A stretch of 64,000 bases of DNA from Xenorhabdus anantnagensis (GTDB taxonomy: Bacteria > Pseudomonadota > Gammaproteobacteria > Enterobacterales > Enterobacteriaceae), in NCBI RefSeq assembly GCF_028598555.1, contig NZ_JAQRFN010000003.1:186001-250000 (forward strand). Direction: 5' to 3'. Of the stretch, positions 42,782 to 52,478 are shown one piece after another. The translations under genes and the position numbers were made by a program. Position 1 is the first letter of the stretch; each line of letters starts with the position of its first letter. Under the pieces are notes generated by a model that was not told the DNA's origin, made no database searches, and was given only the letters and a program-made list of their open reading frames with translations.

Positions 42782-42849
42782 CGTGCTTAAAATCACACTA
42801 ATCACATGACTCTTGCAACAACAAACATTTTATTGTGAGTTAAATCACA
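42782..42849 (-). promoter_or_regulatory. deoP2-like CRP-CytR-CRP control region
   Basis: A perfect CRP site TGTGAGTTAAATCACA at 42834-42849 and a weaker one CGTGCTTAAAATCACA at 42782-42797 have centres 52 bases apart. E. coli deoP2 has two CRP sites 53 bases apart with CytR bound between them; here TTGCAAC (42813-42819), the complement of a CytR half-site GTTGCAA, lies between. The region is about 480 bases upstream of deoC, giving a long leader. Confidence 0.75.
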
Positions 42850-42924
42850 TTAAATGTTTTCAGGAAAAACAAAAACAGGTGAGAAATCTCACCTGCATTC
42901 AATTTGATATACGTTCTCTGCGTC

Positions 42925-44202
42925 TTACAACGCGAGGAAGAATCCTGCAATTGTTGCACTCATCAAGTTAGAGAGTGACCCTGCCAATACAGCTTTCAAG
43001 CCGAAACGGGCAATATCTCCGCGACGGTTTGGTGCCATACCACCCAAGCCGCCCAGAAGGATCGCAACAGAAGACAAGTTAGCGAAGCCACACAAAGCAA
43101 AGGCGATAATTGCTTTGGTATGATCGGAAAGCACTTGCAGACCCGCAGCCTTAACCATATCGTCAGCTTTCAGGTATTCACCAAAGTTCATGAACGCCAC
43201 AAATTCATTAACGACGATTTTCTGGCCGATGAAAGAACCTGCGATTGTGGCTTCATGCCATGGAACGCCGATCAGGTAGGCAATTGGTGCAAAAACCCAG
43301 CCCAAAACCAGTTCCATAGATAATTGAGGGTAATCGAACCAGCCACCGATACCGCCTAAGATACCATTGAGCAAAGCAATCAATGCGGTGAATGCCAACA
43401 GCATTGCACCAACGTTCAGAGCCAGTTGCATACCGGATGCGGCACCCGATGCAGCCGCATCAATGATATTTGCAGGACGATCTTCCGCTGCAATCAATGA
43501 CATTGCATCAGCAGTATCGTGAGTTTTTTCTGTTTCCGGCACTAGCAGCTTCGCAAACAGCAAACCACCTGGTGCTGCCATGAATGAAGCCGCGATCAGG
43601 TACTCCAACGGAACACCCATCGATGCATAACCCGCCAATACTGAACCCGCAACGGAAGCCAGGCCACCACACATAACCGCAAACAACTCAGATTGGGTCA
43701 TGGTCGCAATATAAGGGCGCACAACCAGAGGAGCTTCAGTTTGACCCACGAAAATATTCGCAGTCGCAGACAGAGATTCAGTCCGTGATGTTCCCAATAT
43801 TTTCTGCAATCCACCACCCAGTATTTTGATGATGAGCTGCATAACGCCTATGTAATACAACACTGCAATGAGTGATGAGAAGAAAACAATCACTGGCAGA
43901 ACGCGCAGAGCAAAAACAAAGCCACCACCGCCGAACAATTCAAACATTTTGTCGGAAACCAGTCCGCCAAAAATAAAATCTGTTCCTTTTTGACCATATC
44001 CAATCACGTTGGAAACGCCTCTTGACATTCCTCCCAGAATGTCTTTGCCGGCTGGTACATAAAGTACAAATGCCCCAATAGCAACCTGAATCAAAAAGGC
44101 GCCTAGGACAGTACGGATTTTAATGGCTCGGTAGTTACTGGAGAAGAGCACTGCGATAAAAATCAGTACTACTATCCCTATCAGGCTCATAAGGAGTTGC
44201 AT
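42925..44202 (-). CDS. Concentrative nucleoside transporter, NupC/NupX type
   Basis: A 425-residue inner-membrane CNT protein that takes up nucleosides with Na+ or protons. [16 protein letters not shown] is the CNT substrate/cation motif and [13 protein letters not shown] the second conserved block. Sequence and length look closer to E. coli YeiM/NupX (416) than to NupC (400). It lies upstream of the deo promoter on the same strand, so uptake and catabolism are neighbours, though a 600-base gap with its own promoter separates them. Confidence 0.93.
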   Translation of the reverse strand: MQLLMSLIGIVVLIFIAVLFSSNYRAIKIRTVLGAFLIQVAIGAFVLYVPAGKDILGGMSRGVSNVIGYGQKGTDFIFGGLVSDKMFELFGGGGFVFALRVLPVIVFFSSLIAVLYYIGVMQLIIKILGGGLQKILGTSRTESLSATANIFVGQTEAPLVVRPYIATMTQSELFAVMCGGLASVAGSVLAGYASMGVPLEYLIAASFMAAPGGLLFAKLLVPETEKTHDTADAMSLIAAEDRPANIIDAAASGAASGMQLALNVGAMLLAFTALIALLNGILGGIGGWFDYPQLSMELVLGWVFAPIAYLIGVPWHEATIAGSFIGQKIVVNEFVAFMNFGEYLKADDMVKAAGLQVLSDHTKAIIAFALCGFANLSSVAILLGGLGGMAPNRRGDIARFGLKAVLAGSLSNLMSATIAGFFLAL

Positions 44203-44621
44203 TGGAAGAATCCCTGTTCACTGAATGAATAATAAAAAAAATATGTCAGTTGTTTTATATGTTCCTACTGACATTGTGTGAGCCGATTATACCTAGCACT
44301 AAAAAGGAACAAGCAACTAACATCACAAATTAATACAACAAAAAGTAATATAAAAATGCAAAATGAGATCCGCATCACACAAAGCCACTTAGTTTCGGTG
44401 GGATTAGATAATTTAATAGGGAAAAAGGTAAAAAATAGGATAAATAGGCAAGGAATGTAAGTTAAGCGTTATTAATGTTTACTGTACCTTTCACCTTTTA
44501 AGTTGCTGCTTTGCGGATATATTATCTCATCCGGTTTATAGTAAGTTATGTTCCTGAAGATTCATTACATTGCTTCTGCGTTGCAATTTGCATCAACTCA
44601 TATAAATTGCCTAAATTTAAA

Positions 44622-45392
44622 TCATTCAATTGCAAATAGTGTCACACTATTCTGATAAATTTGCTTGGCAATTTCATCTGACGGTTCTTGGCGCAACTCA
44701 CACAATACTGAGAAAATCTGTGCAACTCTTTCTGGTCGATTTGGCTGCCCCTGAAACCCCGACAATGGCATATCAGGTGCATCTGTTTCCAATACCAAAG
44801 CTGACAAAGGCAATTGTGAAATAGTGTTACGTGTTTTTTGTGCCCTATCGTAGGTAATTGTTCCCCCAACACCAATGTAAAACCCCAGGCGAATAAAGGC
44901 TTGGGCTTGGGACAAACTACCTGAGAAACCATGAACAACCCCTGTTCGTGGTAACTTATGCTTTCTCAAGATTGCAGCCAATTGATCATGGCTTTTTCTG
45001 GAATGAAGTATTACGGGTAAATCATGTTGTTTAGCCAGTTTTAGCTGCGCTTCTAACATACTTTTCTGCTTTTCAATCTGCGGATCAGGCATATAAAGGT
45101 CAAGGCCAATTTCACCTACTGCTACACATTTAGCATCTTTTTCCTGTAGCTTCTGATCCAACTCATCCAGATGAACCGCTTGATGTTCAGCAATATAGAG
45201 TGGATGCAAACCAAATGCAGCATAGATTGGGGAATAATCCTCAGCCAACGCCGTAACTCTCTGGAAGTTCATTTGACTTATCGTGGGAACGATAATTTTT
45301 TCCACGCCCATTTGCCTGGCTTGGTTCAGACTCTCTATTTCATCACCCACAAAAGGGAAAAAATCAAAATGGCAATGTGTATCAATAAACAT
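44622..45392 (-). CDS. yjjV: TatD-family metal-dependent hydrolase YjjV
   Basis: 256 residues. FIDTHCHFDFFPF has the N-terminal HxH metal ligands, VGEIGLDLYMP the third ligand, and VLHSRKSHDQ and VVHGFSGSLSQA later ones; LETDAPDMPLSG carries the last Asp. TatD proteins are DNases or tRNA/DNA-repair nucleases. It begins directly after the yjjU stop, so the two are co-transcribed, as in E. coli. 44203-44621 holds no gene I can support. Confidence 0.93.
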   Translation of the reverse strand: MFIDTHCHFDFFPFVGDEIESLNQARQMGVEKIIVPTISQMNFQRVTALAEDYSPIYAAFGLHPLYIAEHQAVHLDELDQKLQEKDAKCVAVGEIGLDLYMPDPQIEKQKSMLEAQLKLAKQHDLPVILHSRKSHDQLAAILRKHKLPRTGVVHGFSGSLSQAQAFIRLGFYIGVGGTITYDRAQKTRNTISQLPLSALVLETDAPDMPLSGFQGQPNRPERVAQIFSVLCELRQEPSDEIAKQIYQNSVTLFAIE

Positions 45393-46520
45393 CTATTTGT
45401 CCAAGTTATCCATCATGCTCGTTTCTGTCGTTTGCACATTTTCCATCACATCAGATGCTGGGGGTTCCACTTTAGGGCAATGATTGACGCTGTTCAGGAA
45501 ATGATTTCTCCGAAAATAATTATGACTGACACCATCAGAATTTAATTTCATACGGCTTACCCCATAAATCTTACGTTCTGCATGTCCAAATTTTCCTTCA
45601 ACAAAAGTATGCCCAATCGTTGCCAGAAAATATCGTCCACAACGCCGTCCCAAATGATAATCCTGATTGAGTGCACTGAGCCTGCTTCCTAATGCCATTG
45701 TAACCAATGGTGCTGGTGGATAGATTTCGAAGATTTGTACACCATCCGGTGGATCTTCGATAAATTTCTGTGTTCGGCGATAACTCTGTGCATGAAGGTT
45801 GATCATCTTGACCATTTTTTGCAGGCTACTAACTTCTAACCAGCGCTCCATGCGCTTGAACCACTGGGGCGTATAATAAAGTTGTGAAGGAACTGTCCGA
45901 ATCACGACGATAGTATCCGCTCCTCGGCGATAGGCTTCTTGCACTGGAATAGCATCACAAATGCCACCATCTTGATAAACCACATCACTAAGAGTAACAC
46001 CATTACGATAAAATCCCGGAATGGCACTTGAGGCTTTGACGATATCCATCCAATTCCGCTCATTAGGATGCAGATAATCCGGCTCAAAATTATCAGCGCG
46101 GCAAGCGCACATATAAAATTCACGCCCAGCATCAAACTGACTCATTGCAACAGGAATATTGAGTGGCAATTGCTCAGATATGGTATCAATATACCAATCC
46201 AGATCGATTAAATGCCCACCGCGAACAAAACGGAATGGATTAAAGAAGGTTGAATCTGTTGTATAACGGTTGATCACTTTACGTGCATAGCCACGCTGAC
46301 CACAAATATAGGCAGAAAGGTTCTGAGCTCCCGCCGACGTCCCAAGGAACAACTCAAAAGGATTAAAACCAAGACGGAGGAATTCATCCAAAACACCAGC
46401 GGTAAAAATCCCCCTTTGACCACCTCCTTCACAAACAAGCGCAATTTTTCCTGGCTTTATCTGTGACTTATAAGCTAAGGGTTCTATATTACCCAACGTT
46501 ATTGGAATATGCTTTCCCAC
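45393..46520 (-). CDS. yjjU: Patatin-like phospholipase YjjU (GTG start)
   Basis: 375 residues, against 357 in E. coli. GGGQRGIFTAG is the oxyanion loop, LGTSAGAQ the serine-nucleophile elbow GxSxG and YQDGGICD the catalytic Asp-Gly-Gly. Probable lipid acyl hydrolase. I chose GTG at 46520 (VGKHIPITLGN), which follows AGAGGAGGAAGT and matches the start of E. coli YjjU; the longer reading to 46643 adds a non-conserved hydrophobic stretch. Confidence 0.93.
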   Translation of the reverse strand: MGKHIPITLGNIEPLAYKSQIKPGKIALVCEGGGQRGIFTAGVLDEFLRLGFNPFELFLGTSAGAQNLSAYICGQRGYARKVINRYTTDSTFFNPFRFVRGGHLIDLDWYIDTISEQLPLNIPVAMSQFDAGREFYMCACRADNFEPDYLHPNERNWMDIVKASSAIPGFYRNGVTLSDVVYQDGGICDAIPVQEAYRRGADTIVVIRTVPSQLYYTPQWFKRMERWLEVSSLQKMVKMINLHAQSYRRTQKFIEDPPDGVQIFEIYPPAPLVTMALGSRLSALNQDYHLGRRCGRYFLATIGHTFVEGKFGHAERKIYGVSRMKLNSDGVSHNYFRRNHFLNSVNHCPKVEPPASDVMENVQTTETSMMDNLDK

Positions 46521-46735
46521 ACTTCCTCCTCTAAAAGTCAACGACAGCATCAAGGATAACCCACACGCTGAATAGCTAGTTATATAATCAGGATCAGCCA
46601 ATAAAAATGCAAGTTGGTAGATGAAGAGTATAATTATTAACATAGCAATAAATTATTCGAATACAACGACGAATAGCATTCTCTGTTAGATAATCTACTA
46701 ATTGAGCAGGGTTTTATTGAGGGAGAAAGAGGTAA

Positions 46736-46764
46736 AAAGAGTGGCTTATTACTAGCCACTCTTT
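46736..46764 (-). terminator. Terminator of the osmY-like gene
   Basis: AAAGAGTGGC and GCCACTCTTT form a perfect 10-base stem with a 9-base loop, followed on the minus strand by TTTTACC. Confidence 0.8.
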
Positions 46765-46783
46765 CAATGATTCCAGTTATTTT

Positions 46784-46870
46784 TTTAACTATTACTTTAT
46801 TTTCTAACTACTACTTTATTTTCTAACTACCACTTTATTTTTTAACTACTACCGTATTTTTAACTACTAC
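46784..46870. repeat. 18-bp tandem repeat (x5) spanning the osmY-like stop codon
   Basis: Units close to TTTCTAACTACTACTTTAT begin inside the last 11 codons and continue about 50 bases past the stop. In the coding part they give VVVKNTVVVKK. Expansion and stop-codon mutation together set the protein's end. Confidence 0.88.
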
Positions 46871-47263
46871 TAAGGAATACCGCACAGACTTAATGCCTTT
46901 CACACTCTTAGCCAGAGCAACTACTTTGGTTTTCTGAGCTTGGCTTTTAACAAAGCCTGCAATATAGACAATGCCTTTGTCTGTTTTCACTAGAATGTCA
47001 TTAATGTTTAAATTCTTTTGTAGCCGCAATTTATCTTTTACTGCGGTAGTAATCTGAGTGTCATTAACAGAGTTACCTGCATTCGGCAAGCGTTTAACAA
47101 CTTTTTCCTCTGATTTTTTTAATGGCTGATTAACTTTCTGCGCCGTTCCTTGCGATGATGGTGTATTTCCTGAAAGGATATTATTTGCAAAAGCACTGCT
47201 ACTTACCAGTACTGATCCTAAAACGACTGCCACTAATGAATGTGCAATTCGAGACTTATTCAT
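46835..47263 (-). CDS. Single-BON-domain periplasmic protein, OsmY-like
   Basis: 142 residues. Signal peptide MNKSRIAHSLVAVVLGSVLV ending SSSAFA. One BON domain lies at about 65-135 (VNDTQITTAVKDKLRLQKNL, GIVYIAGFVKSQAQKTKVV, VKGIKSVRYSLVV). E. coli OsmY has two BON domains (201 residues) and lies at the same place beside yjjU and prfC, so this is a short positional relative. The protein ends in a repeat-derived VVVKNTVVVKK tail. BON proteins bind the envelope and often respond to osmotic stress. Confidence 0.85.
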   Translation of the reverse strand: MNKSRIAHSLVAVVLGSVLVSSSAFANNILSGNTPSSQGTAQKVNQPLKKSEEKVVKRLPNAGNSVNDTQITTAVKDKLRLQKNLNINDILVKTDKGIVYIAGFVKSQAQKTKVVALAKSVKGIKSVRYSLVVVKNTVVVKK

Positions 47264-47606
47264 ACTATCACCTTATTTAACATGGGCTAAGACTTTCAAC
47301 AAGCAGTGTATTATTTAGACAATCACAGTGTGTCGGTATATCAATTAGACAGCTGAAATCGGCTTGACGCTAATATTACAGAAAGCAACATAAACGTTTA
47401 TTAAACAAGAATCTTATTCTTAAAATTTATATATAAGTAGAATAAAATAACAAATAAAACAAAAATCAATAGAATCAATGATATTGTCTACTGATAAGGT
47501 TGTTGTTTTAGTTGAGTAGTGTTCAAGGTAACAGGAGTAAAAATGAAGGGTTTGATAGGCGATCAAATTGATCTAATTGGGGAAAAATGATCACAACATT
47601 TTTCAT

Positions 47607-47672
47607 GCTGATAAACCCCATGATTATTTTAAACAGGGTTTATCAGCGATCTGAGCCAACAGGATTGTTGGC
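47607..47672 (-). terminator. Two hairpins after prfC
   Basis: GCCAACA/TGTTGGC (47655-47672) lies 13 bases after the prfC stop, then GCTGATAAACCC/GGGTTTATCAGC (47607-47647) with a 17-base loop. The second is the likelier terminator. A 15-codon plus-strand frame at about 47542-47590 with a fair ribosome site is present but unsupported; the rest of 47264-47606 is empty. Confidence 0.65.
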
Positions 47673-47685
47673 CCTGAAAAGAATA

Positions 47686-49275
47686 TCAGTGTTCCCGTGT
47701 CTTACGGAAAGCAACATCAGGATAGCGTTCACTGGTCAAGTTTAAATTGACCATTGTTGGTGCAATGTAAGTTAAGTTATCACCACCATCAAAAGCCAAG
47801 TTCTGCTCATTTTTACGCTTGAACTCTTCCAGTTTCTTCGCATCGCTGCACTCTACCCAGCGGGCCGTGGAAACGTTAACTGGCTCATACAGCGCTTCAA
47901 CGTTGTATTCACTCTTCAAACGAGCAACAACAACATCAAACTGAAGCACACCAACTGCCCCTACGATCAGATCGTTATTGGAAAGAGGGCGGAATACCTG
48001 TACAGCACCTTCTTCTGACAATTGCACCAGACCTTTCAGCAATTGCTTCTGTTTCAACGGATCACGCAGACGAATACGGCGGAATAATTCAGGTGCGAAG
48101 TTAGGAATACCAGTAAACTTCAGCTCTTCACCTTGGGTAAAAGTATCCCCAATCTGAATGGTGCCATGATTGTGCAGGCCGATAATATCCCCTGGGTAAG
48201 CGTGCTCAACATGAGAACGATCTCCCGCCATAAAAGTCAGTGCATCAGAAATGACGACATCTTTCTTAATGCGGACTTGACGCAGTTTCATGCCCTTTTC
48301 ATATTTACCGGAAACAACCCGTAAAAATGCTACGCGGTCACGGTGTTTCGGGTCCATATTGGCCTGAATTTTGAAAACAAAGCCTGTGAATTTCTCTTCA
48401 CTGGAAGTCACTTCACGTGCATCAGTCTGACGAGGCATAGGAGTTGGGGCCCATTTAACAAGACCATCCAGCATGTGATCAACACCAAAGTTACCCAATG
48501 CAGTGCCGAAAAAGACAGGTGTCAGTTCGCCCTGTAAAAAGGCTTCCTGATCAAATTCATGGGAGGCCCCTTTGACGAGTTCCAGCTCTTCGCGTAATTG
48601 GTTCGCCAGCTCTTCACCTACTGCCGCATCTAGTTCAGGATTATCCAACCCTTTGATAGCACGGACTTCCTGAATGGTATGCCCTTGACCAGACTGATAC
48701 AGGTAAATTTCATCAAAATAGAGATGATAGACACCTTTGAAAGATTTGCCACAGCCGATTGGCCATGTAATCGGGCTACAGGCAATGTTCAGTTCATTTT
48801 CTACTTCATCCATCAGCTCCATCGGATCACGAATATCACGGTCGAGCTTGTTCATGAATGTCAGGATCGGCGTATCACGCAGACGAGTAACTTCCATCAA
48901 CTTACGAGTACGATCTTCAACCCCTTTCGCCGCATCAATGACCATCAAACAGCAGTCAACGGCCGTCAAAGTACGATAGGTATCTTCAGAGAAGTCTTCA
49001 TGCCCAGGGGTATCCAGTAAGTTAACCAGACAATCACTATAAGGGAACTGCATTACGGAAGTGGTAATGGAGATTCCACGCTGTTTTTCCATTTCCATCC
49101 AGTCTGATTTAGCGTGCTGGTTAGAGCCCCGGCCTTTTACCGTACCTGCTTTCTGGATCGCCTGTCCGAACAATAATACTTTTTCAGTAATCGTTGTTTT
49201 ACCCGCATCGGGATGGGAAATTATTGCAAAAGTGCGCCGTTTCGCGACTTCTTGCAGAAATGGGGAATTTGACAT
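47686..49275 (-). CDS. prfC: Peptide chain release factor 3
   Basis: GTPase that removes RF1/RF2 from the ribosome after termination. 529 residues, as in E. coli. [20 protein letters not shown] is the P-loop, [18 protein letters not shown] the G3 region and [13 protein letters not shown] the G4 region. ATG at 49275 ([14 protein letters not shown]) is chosen; the upstream reading to 49314 has no counterpart. Synteny with yjjU, osmY and rimI follows E. coli. Confidence 0.98.
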   Translation of the reverse strand: MSNSPFLQEVAKRRTFAIISHPDAGKTTITEKVLLFGQAIQKAGTVKGRGSNQHAKSDWMEMEKQRGISITTSVMQFPYSDCLVNLLDTPGHEDFSEDTYRTLTAVDCCLMVIDAAKGVEDRTRKLMEVTRLRDTPILTFMNKLDRDIRDPMELMDEVENELNIACSPITWPIGCGKSFKGVYHLYFDEIYLYQSGQGHTIQEVRAIKGLDNPELDAAVGEELANQLREELELVKGASHEFDQEAFLQGELTPVFFGTALGNFGVDHMLDGLVKWAPTPMPRQTDAREVTSSEEKFTGFVFKIQANMDPKHRDRVAFLRVVSGKYEKGMKLRQVRIKKDVVISDALTFMAGDRSHVEHAYPGDIIGLHNHGTIQIGDTFTQGEELKFTGIPNFAPELFRRIRLRDPLKQKQLLKGLVQLSEEGAVQVFRPLSNNDLIVGAVGVLQFDVVVARLKSEYNVEALYEPVNVSTARWVECSDAKKLEEFKRKNEQNLAFDGGDNLTYIAPTMVNLNLTSERYPDVAFRKTREH

Positions 49276-49506
49276 CAATTGGTATCTTCTAGTCTGTGCA
49301 CGGATTGATACCATTTGGAAGCGCCTCTTGCTGGCGCTTCGCTTTTCAATCCGTCATGTTAATCGTGATTGGCGGTTATTTTCGCTGAACTTGGACTTAT
49401 AAACAACCAATGATATTCAAGATAGAGCATAAGCCAATCATTAATTAATTCAGTTGAAATTTGATAATGTTACATACTGCTTTACAACAATTTTCATGAG
49501 CATCCT

Positions 49507-49956
49507 TCACCCACCAAACAACGGCAACGCCATAATAATGGCATCTTCTTTCCCTGACTCTGTCGGATAATAATTCTTACGGATGGAAACTTCATTGAAG
49601 CCTATATCTTCATATAAACGAATGGCAGATTGATTCGAACGCCGTACCTCAAGCCACAGCGTGTTGATCTGTTTTTCAGGCAATATATTAATGAGATGCA
49701 TAAGCAATGCCCTGCCGTGTCCACGCGATTGATGTTCAGGATGAATTGCAATATTAAATAGCGTGGCTTCATCCATGACATATTGTGTTATCGCAAAACC
49801 GATAATCTGGTTATTCTGCGTTATCTTATAGTTGATATAACGTTCTCCCTGATTGGAGTAAAAGGTTTTTTCACTCCACGGAAACGCATGGCTGGCCTGT
49901 TCTATTTGAAATGCGGCTGGAAGATCAACGAGAGTTAATAGAGAAATATTCTTCAT
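49507..49956 (-). CDS. rimI: Ribosomal protein S18 alanine N-acetyltransferase
   Basis: 149 residues, E. coli 148. GNAT fold: FPWSEKTFYSNQGERYINY, DEATLFNIAIHPEHQSRGHGRALL with the acetyl-CoA loop R-x-x-G-x-G, and LWLEVRRSNQSAIRLYEDIGF. It acetylates the N-terminal Ala of S18. ATG at 49956 lies inside the 3' end of holD (32-base overlap), so the genes are coupled. Confidence 0.97.
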   Translation of the reverse strand: MKNISLLTLVDLPAAFQIEQASHAFPWSEKTFYSNQGERYINYKITQNNQIIGFAITQYVMDEATLFNIAIHPEHQSRGHGRALLMHLINILPEKQINTLWLEVRRSNQSAIRLYEDIGFNEVSIRKNYYPTESGKEDAIIMALPLFGG

Positions 49957-50335
49957 AATGGTAAATTTGTTGCCAAAGAGCGCGTTTTGCATTCCCATCA
50001 AGAGATAAGTCATTTAATGCCGGGCTTCTCAAAGAAATCCCTTGTATTGATAAGGTAATATCAACCCCTAACAGCCAGCATGGGCAGTGGATTGATTCTG
50101 AAAGTAGCTCAACATCTTTTGTCGTGATGCAATATACCGATGAGGCATCAATCCCCATGGCTGTAAAAATATCAGCAAACAATGAATGACTTAAGTCAAT
50201 TTGATCATAACTAATGATCAATAGACGGGTTGAATCAGGGATGAGGACAGATAATTCACCTTGCAAGGTCATTGGGCTACGCAAAACCCATTGGGTGATC
50301 CCCAGTTGGGAGAGTAATCTGTCACGCTTCGTCAT
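49925..50335 (-). CDS. holD: DNA polymerase III psi subunit
   Basis: 136 residues. Psi links the clamp loader, through chi, to SSB. The opening TKRDRLLSQLGITQWVLRSP matches the conserved chi-binding and WxLRxP region of HolD, and CPCWLLG lies in the core. The family diverges quickly but the holD-rimI overlap and rsmC neighbour are as in E. coli. Confidence 0.94.
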   Translation of the reverse strand: MTKRDRLLSQLGITQWVLRSPMTLQGELSVLIPDSTRLLIISYDQIDLSHSLFADIFTAMGIDASSVYCITTKDVELLSESIHCPCWLLGVDITLSIQGISLRSPALNDLSLDGNAKRALWQQIYHYEEYFSINSR

Positions 50336-50473
50336 CGTGTTTTATTCCATCTGCCATAAAAAATAACAGGTAATATATTATCAGAGGGCTTATCTCTGCG
50401 CCAATCAGCATGGCATTCAGTTCTGCCCGCTGATACTTATACTTGGATAAAGATTTATAGGAGCTATACATAG

Positions 50474-51487
50474 ATGTCAGTATTAACCCCGGCCAGCGAA
50501 GTTATCCTGCGCCATTATGAGCAATTCCGCGATCATCATCTACTCTTTGCCGGTGATCTTCAGGACAATCTGGCAACGGAAATTGAAGCTGCAAGTGTGC
50601 GTGTGCATACTAGCCAATATCACCATTGGCAATCCCTGATCCGTCAGCTTGGTGATAATGCCTGGTTTGGCCTTTTAGCGGACAGCACATTTATTAAAGA
50701 GTGTGACACACTGATTTATTATTGGCCGAAAAGCAAGCAGGAAGCGCGTTTCCAACTACGTAATCTGTTCTCCATCCTGCCTCCCGGAACGGATATTTTT
50801 ATCGTGGGTGAGAACCGTACTGGCGTACGCAGTGTTGATAAATTAATGGAAGGTATTACTACTTTCCACAAAATTGATACAGCACGTCGTTGCAGTCTGT
50901 TTTATGGTCAATTGAAAAATCAGGTTCAGTTTGATCAAAACAATTGGTGGAACAGCTATCAGGTGGGAGATGTCACGGTCAATACGCTGCCCGGTGTATT
51001 CAGCCAAGATGATTTGGATGTCGGCAGTCGTCTGCTGCTTTCCACTTTTGATGCCCCTATCTCTGGCAGCCTGTTGGATGTTGCTTGTGGTGCCGGGGTA
51101 CTGGCAACCGTATTGGGTAAAAAGAACCCTGATCTGTCCCTGACACTAAGCGATGTCAATGCTGCCGCTATCACATCCAGCAAGGCAACACTGAAAGCCA
51201 ATAAGCTGGAAGGCAATGTGGTCACCAGTAATGTGTATTCTGCCATTGAAGAAAAATTCAACTGGATTATTTCTAATCCACCATTCCATGATGGCTTGAA
51301 AACTAACTTGGTTGCTGCCGATGATATGATTCGCATGGCACCAAATTACCTTAAACCCGGTGGTAAATTGCGGATCGTCGCAAACGCTTTTTTACCTTAT
51401 CCTGACCTGCTGGATAATACCTTTGGTAACCATGAAGTCATTGCGCAAACAGGTAAATTCAAAGTATACCAAGCGACGAAGAAATAA
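50474..51487 (+). CDS. rsmC: 16S rRNA (guanine-1207-N2)-methyltransferase
   Basis: 337 residues, E. coli 343. The C-terminal methyltransferase domain (about 170-335) has SAM motif [16 protein letters not shown] and the N-methylase motif SNPPFHDG. The N-terminal half is the degenerate duplicated domain that helps folding and RNA binding ([13 protein letters not shown]). Divergent from holD. ATAGGAGCTATACATAG precedes the ATG. Confidence 0.97.
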   Translation: MSVLTPASEVILRHYEQFRDHHLLFAGDLQDNLATEIEAASVRVHTSQYHHWQSLIRQLGDNAWFGLLADSTFIKECDTLIYYWPKSKQEARFQLRNLFSILPPGTDIFIVGENRTGVRSVDKLMEGITTFHKIDTARRCSLFYGQLKNQVQFDQNNWWNSYQVGDVTVNTLPGVFSQDDLDVGSRLLLSTFDAPISGSLLDVACGAGVLATVLGKKNPDLSLTLSDVNAAAITSSKATLKANKLEGNVVTSNVYSAIEEKFNWIISNPPFHDGLKTNLVAADDMIRMAPNYLKPGGKLRIVANAFLPYPDLLDNTFGNHEVIAQTGKFKVYQATKK

Positions 51488-51633
51488 CTCAGGCATTCAA
51501 TGCAGCCTTGTTTTGCCTGCTCCAGTTTAATGGGCAGGCAATTTCTATTTTTCAGCATCTTATCTCTGTCTTCCACAAGCATGTCGACATGCCGATTTTT
51601 ACGGCAATCACACGTTTTCTCACTAAATAATGA

Positions 51634-51661
51634 TTGACGCCAGCTATAAAATCTCTAGAAT
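51634..51661 (+). promoter_or_regulatory. Promoter of the tRNA-Leu pair
   Basis: TTGACG (51634-51639), 16 bases, TAGAAT (51656-51661), then GCGCC, a GC-rich discriminator typical of stringently controlled stable-RNA promoters. Confidence 0.75.
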
Positions 51662-51703
51662 GCGCCTCCAAGCTATCCGTTTAAGTGATAGTGTCTGATA
51701 TAT

Positions 51704-51790
51704 GCGAGGGTGGCGGAATTGGTAGACGCGCTAGCTTCAGGTGTTAGTGTTCTTACGGACGTGGGGGTTCAAGTCCCCCCCTTCGCACCA
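51704..51790 (+). tRNA. tRNA-Leu (anticodon CAG), copy 1
   Basis: 87 bases including encoded CCA. GCGAGGG pairs with CCTTCGC in the acceptor stem; the loop CTTCAGG carries CAG; the long variable arm marks a class II tRNA; GGTTCAAGTCC is the T-arm. It differs from copy 2 by one base in the variable arm (GTTC instead of GTCC, giving a G-U pair). Confidence 0.97.
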
Positions 51791-51864
51791 AATCAGATAG
51801 CTATCAGTTAAATGAAATCGGTTAAATGAAATCGGTTGAGCAAACAAGATAAATGGCAGTACCT

Positions 51865-51951
51865 GCGAGGGTGGCGGAATTGGTAGACGCGCTAGCTTCA
51901 GGTGTTAGTGTCCTTACGGACGTGGGGGTTCAAGTCCCCCCCTTCGCACCA
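51865..51951 (+). tRNA. tRNA-Leu (anticodon CAG), copy 2
   Basis: 87 bases including CCA, nearly identical to copy 1, 74 bases downstream and probably in the same transcript. The spacer holds a 14-base direct duplication (AAATCGGTTAAATG type). Confidence 0.97.
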
Positions 51952-52064
51952 CTGTTTCATTTTTCTTTCCTTTCTTATCTTGTGCTTTCCCTTCTTATGA
52001 TTTCCTCAATCTTATTTGATCCTTCTAATAATTTAACTGTTGATTTTATTGCTTACTCAAAGCC

Positions 52065-52211
52065 TCAATTCCCTTTCGAAAGTTTGCCAAAAACATCAAT
52101 TCCCAACGCCCCATTATAAGTTTTTACTCCCGTTGCCCAAGCCGTGGCAGAAGCGGCTGAATCTGTCACATAGTTGGGTTTCTGAGTCTTCTTGTCTAAC
52201 TTTCCTTGCAG
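52065..52211 (-). pseudogene. phoA: Relic of alkaline phosphatase gene (phoA fragment)
   Basis: A 48-codon minus-strand reading contains [20 protein letters not shown] followed by TYNGALGID, almost identical to E. coli PhoA around the catalytic Ser102 ([10 protein letters not shown]). It is bounded by TGA on both sides (upstream ATC-TGA-CTG, downstream AAT-TGA), and neither the signal peptide nor the remaining 400 residues are present nearby. It is therefore a deletion remnant left between the tRNA-Leu pair and the aldehyde dehydrogenase operon. The fragment keeps strong protein-level identity, so the loss looks recent. Confidence 0.9.
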
Positions 52212-52320
52212 TCAGATGAATAGGATGAGAAATCATCGTGTTAAGTTGCTCGGATAATAGATATGTCACATGACACTTATTTGAACCTATGACGACATTC
52301 TTATGACAGCGCTTTTCTGC

Positions 52321-52380
52321 AAGGCAAGTTTTTCAAAAAGGCAAGTTTTTCAAAAAGACAAGTTTTTCAAAAAGACAAAG
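52321..52380. repeat. 17-bp tandem repeat (x3-4)
   Basis: Units of GGCAAGTTTTTCAAAAA with one G/A variant, between the phoA relic and the dehydrogenase 3' end. Nothing else is seen in 52212-52478. Confidence 0.88.
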
Positions 52381-52478
52381 TATTCAGTAAGGCAGGAAGA
52401 GGAAAATAAGAGGAAAATGAGCGCTTCAATGACCAAAGACCAAGTAGCGCTCTAGATCAATATAAACTCACTATTCCA

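Noticed and set aside
44479-44521. Possible ERIC remnant near the yjjV 3' flank
   Set aside because: Only a few bases around TTTTAAGTTGC resemble an ERIC end; match is too weak.
47542-47590. 15-codon frame with fair ribosome site in the prfC-osmY gap
   Set aside because: Too short to support without conservation or expression data; noted only.
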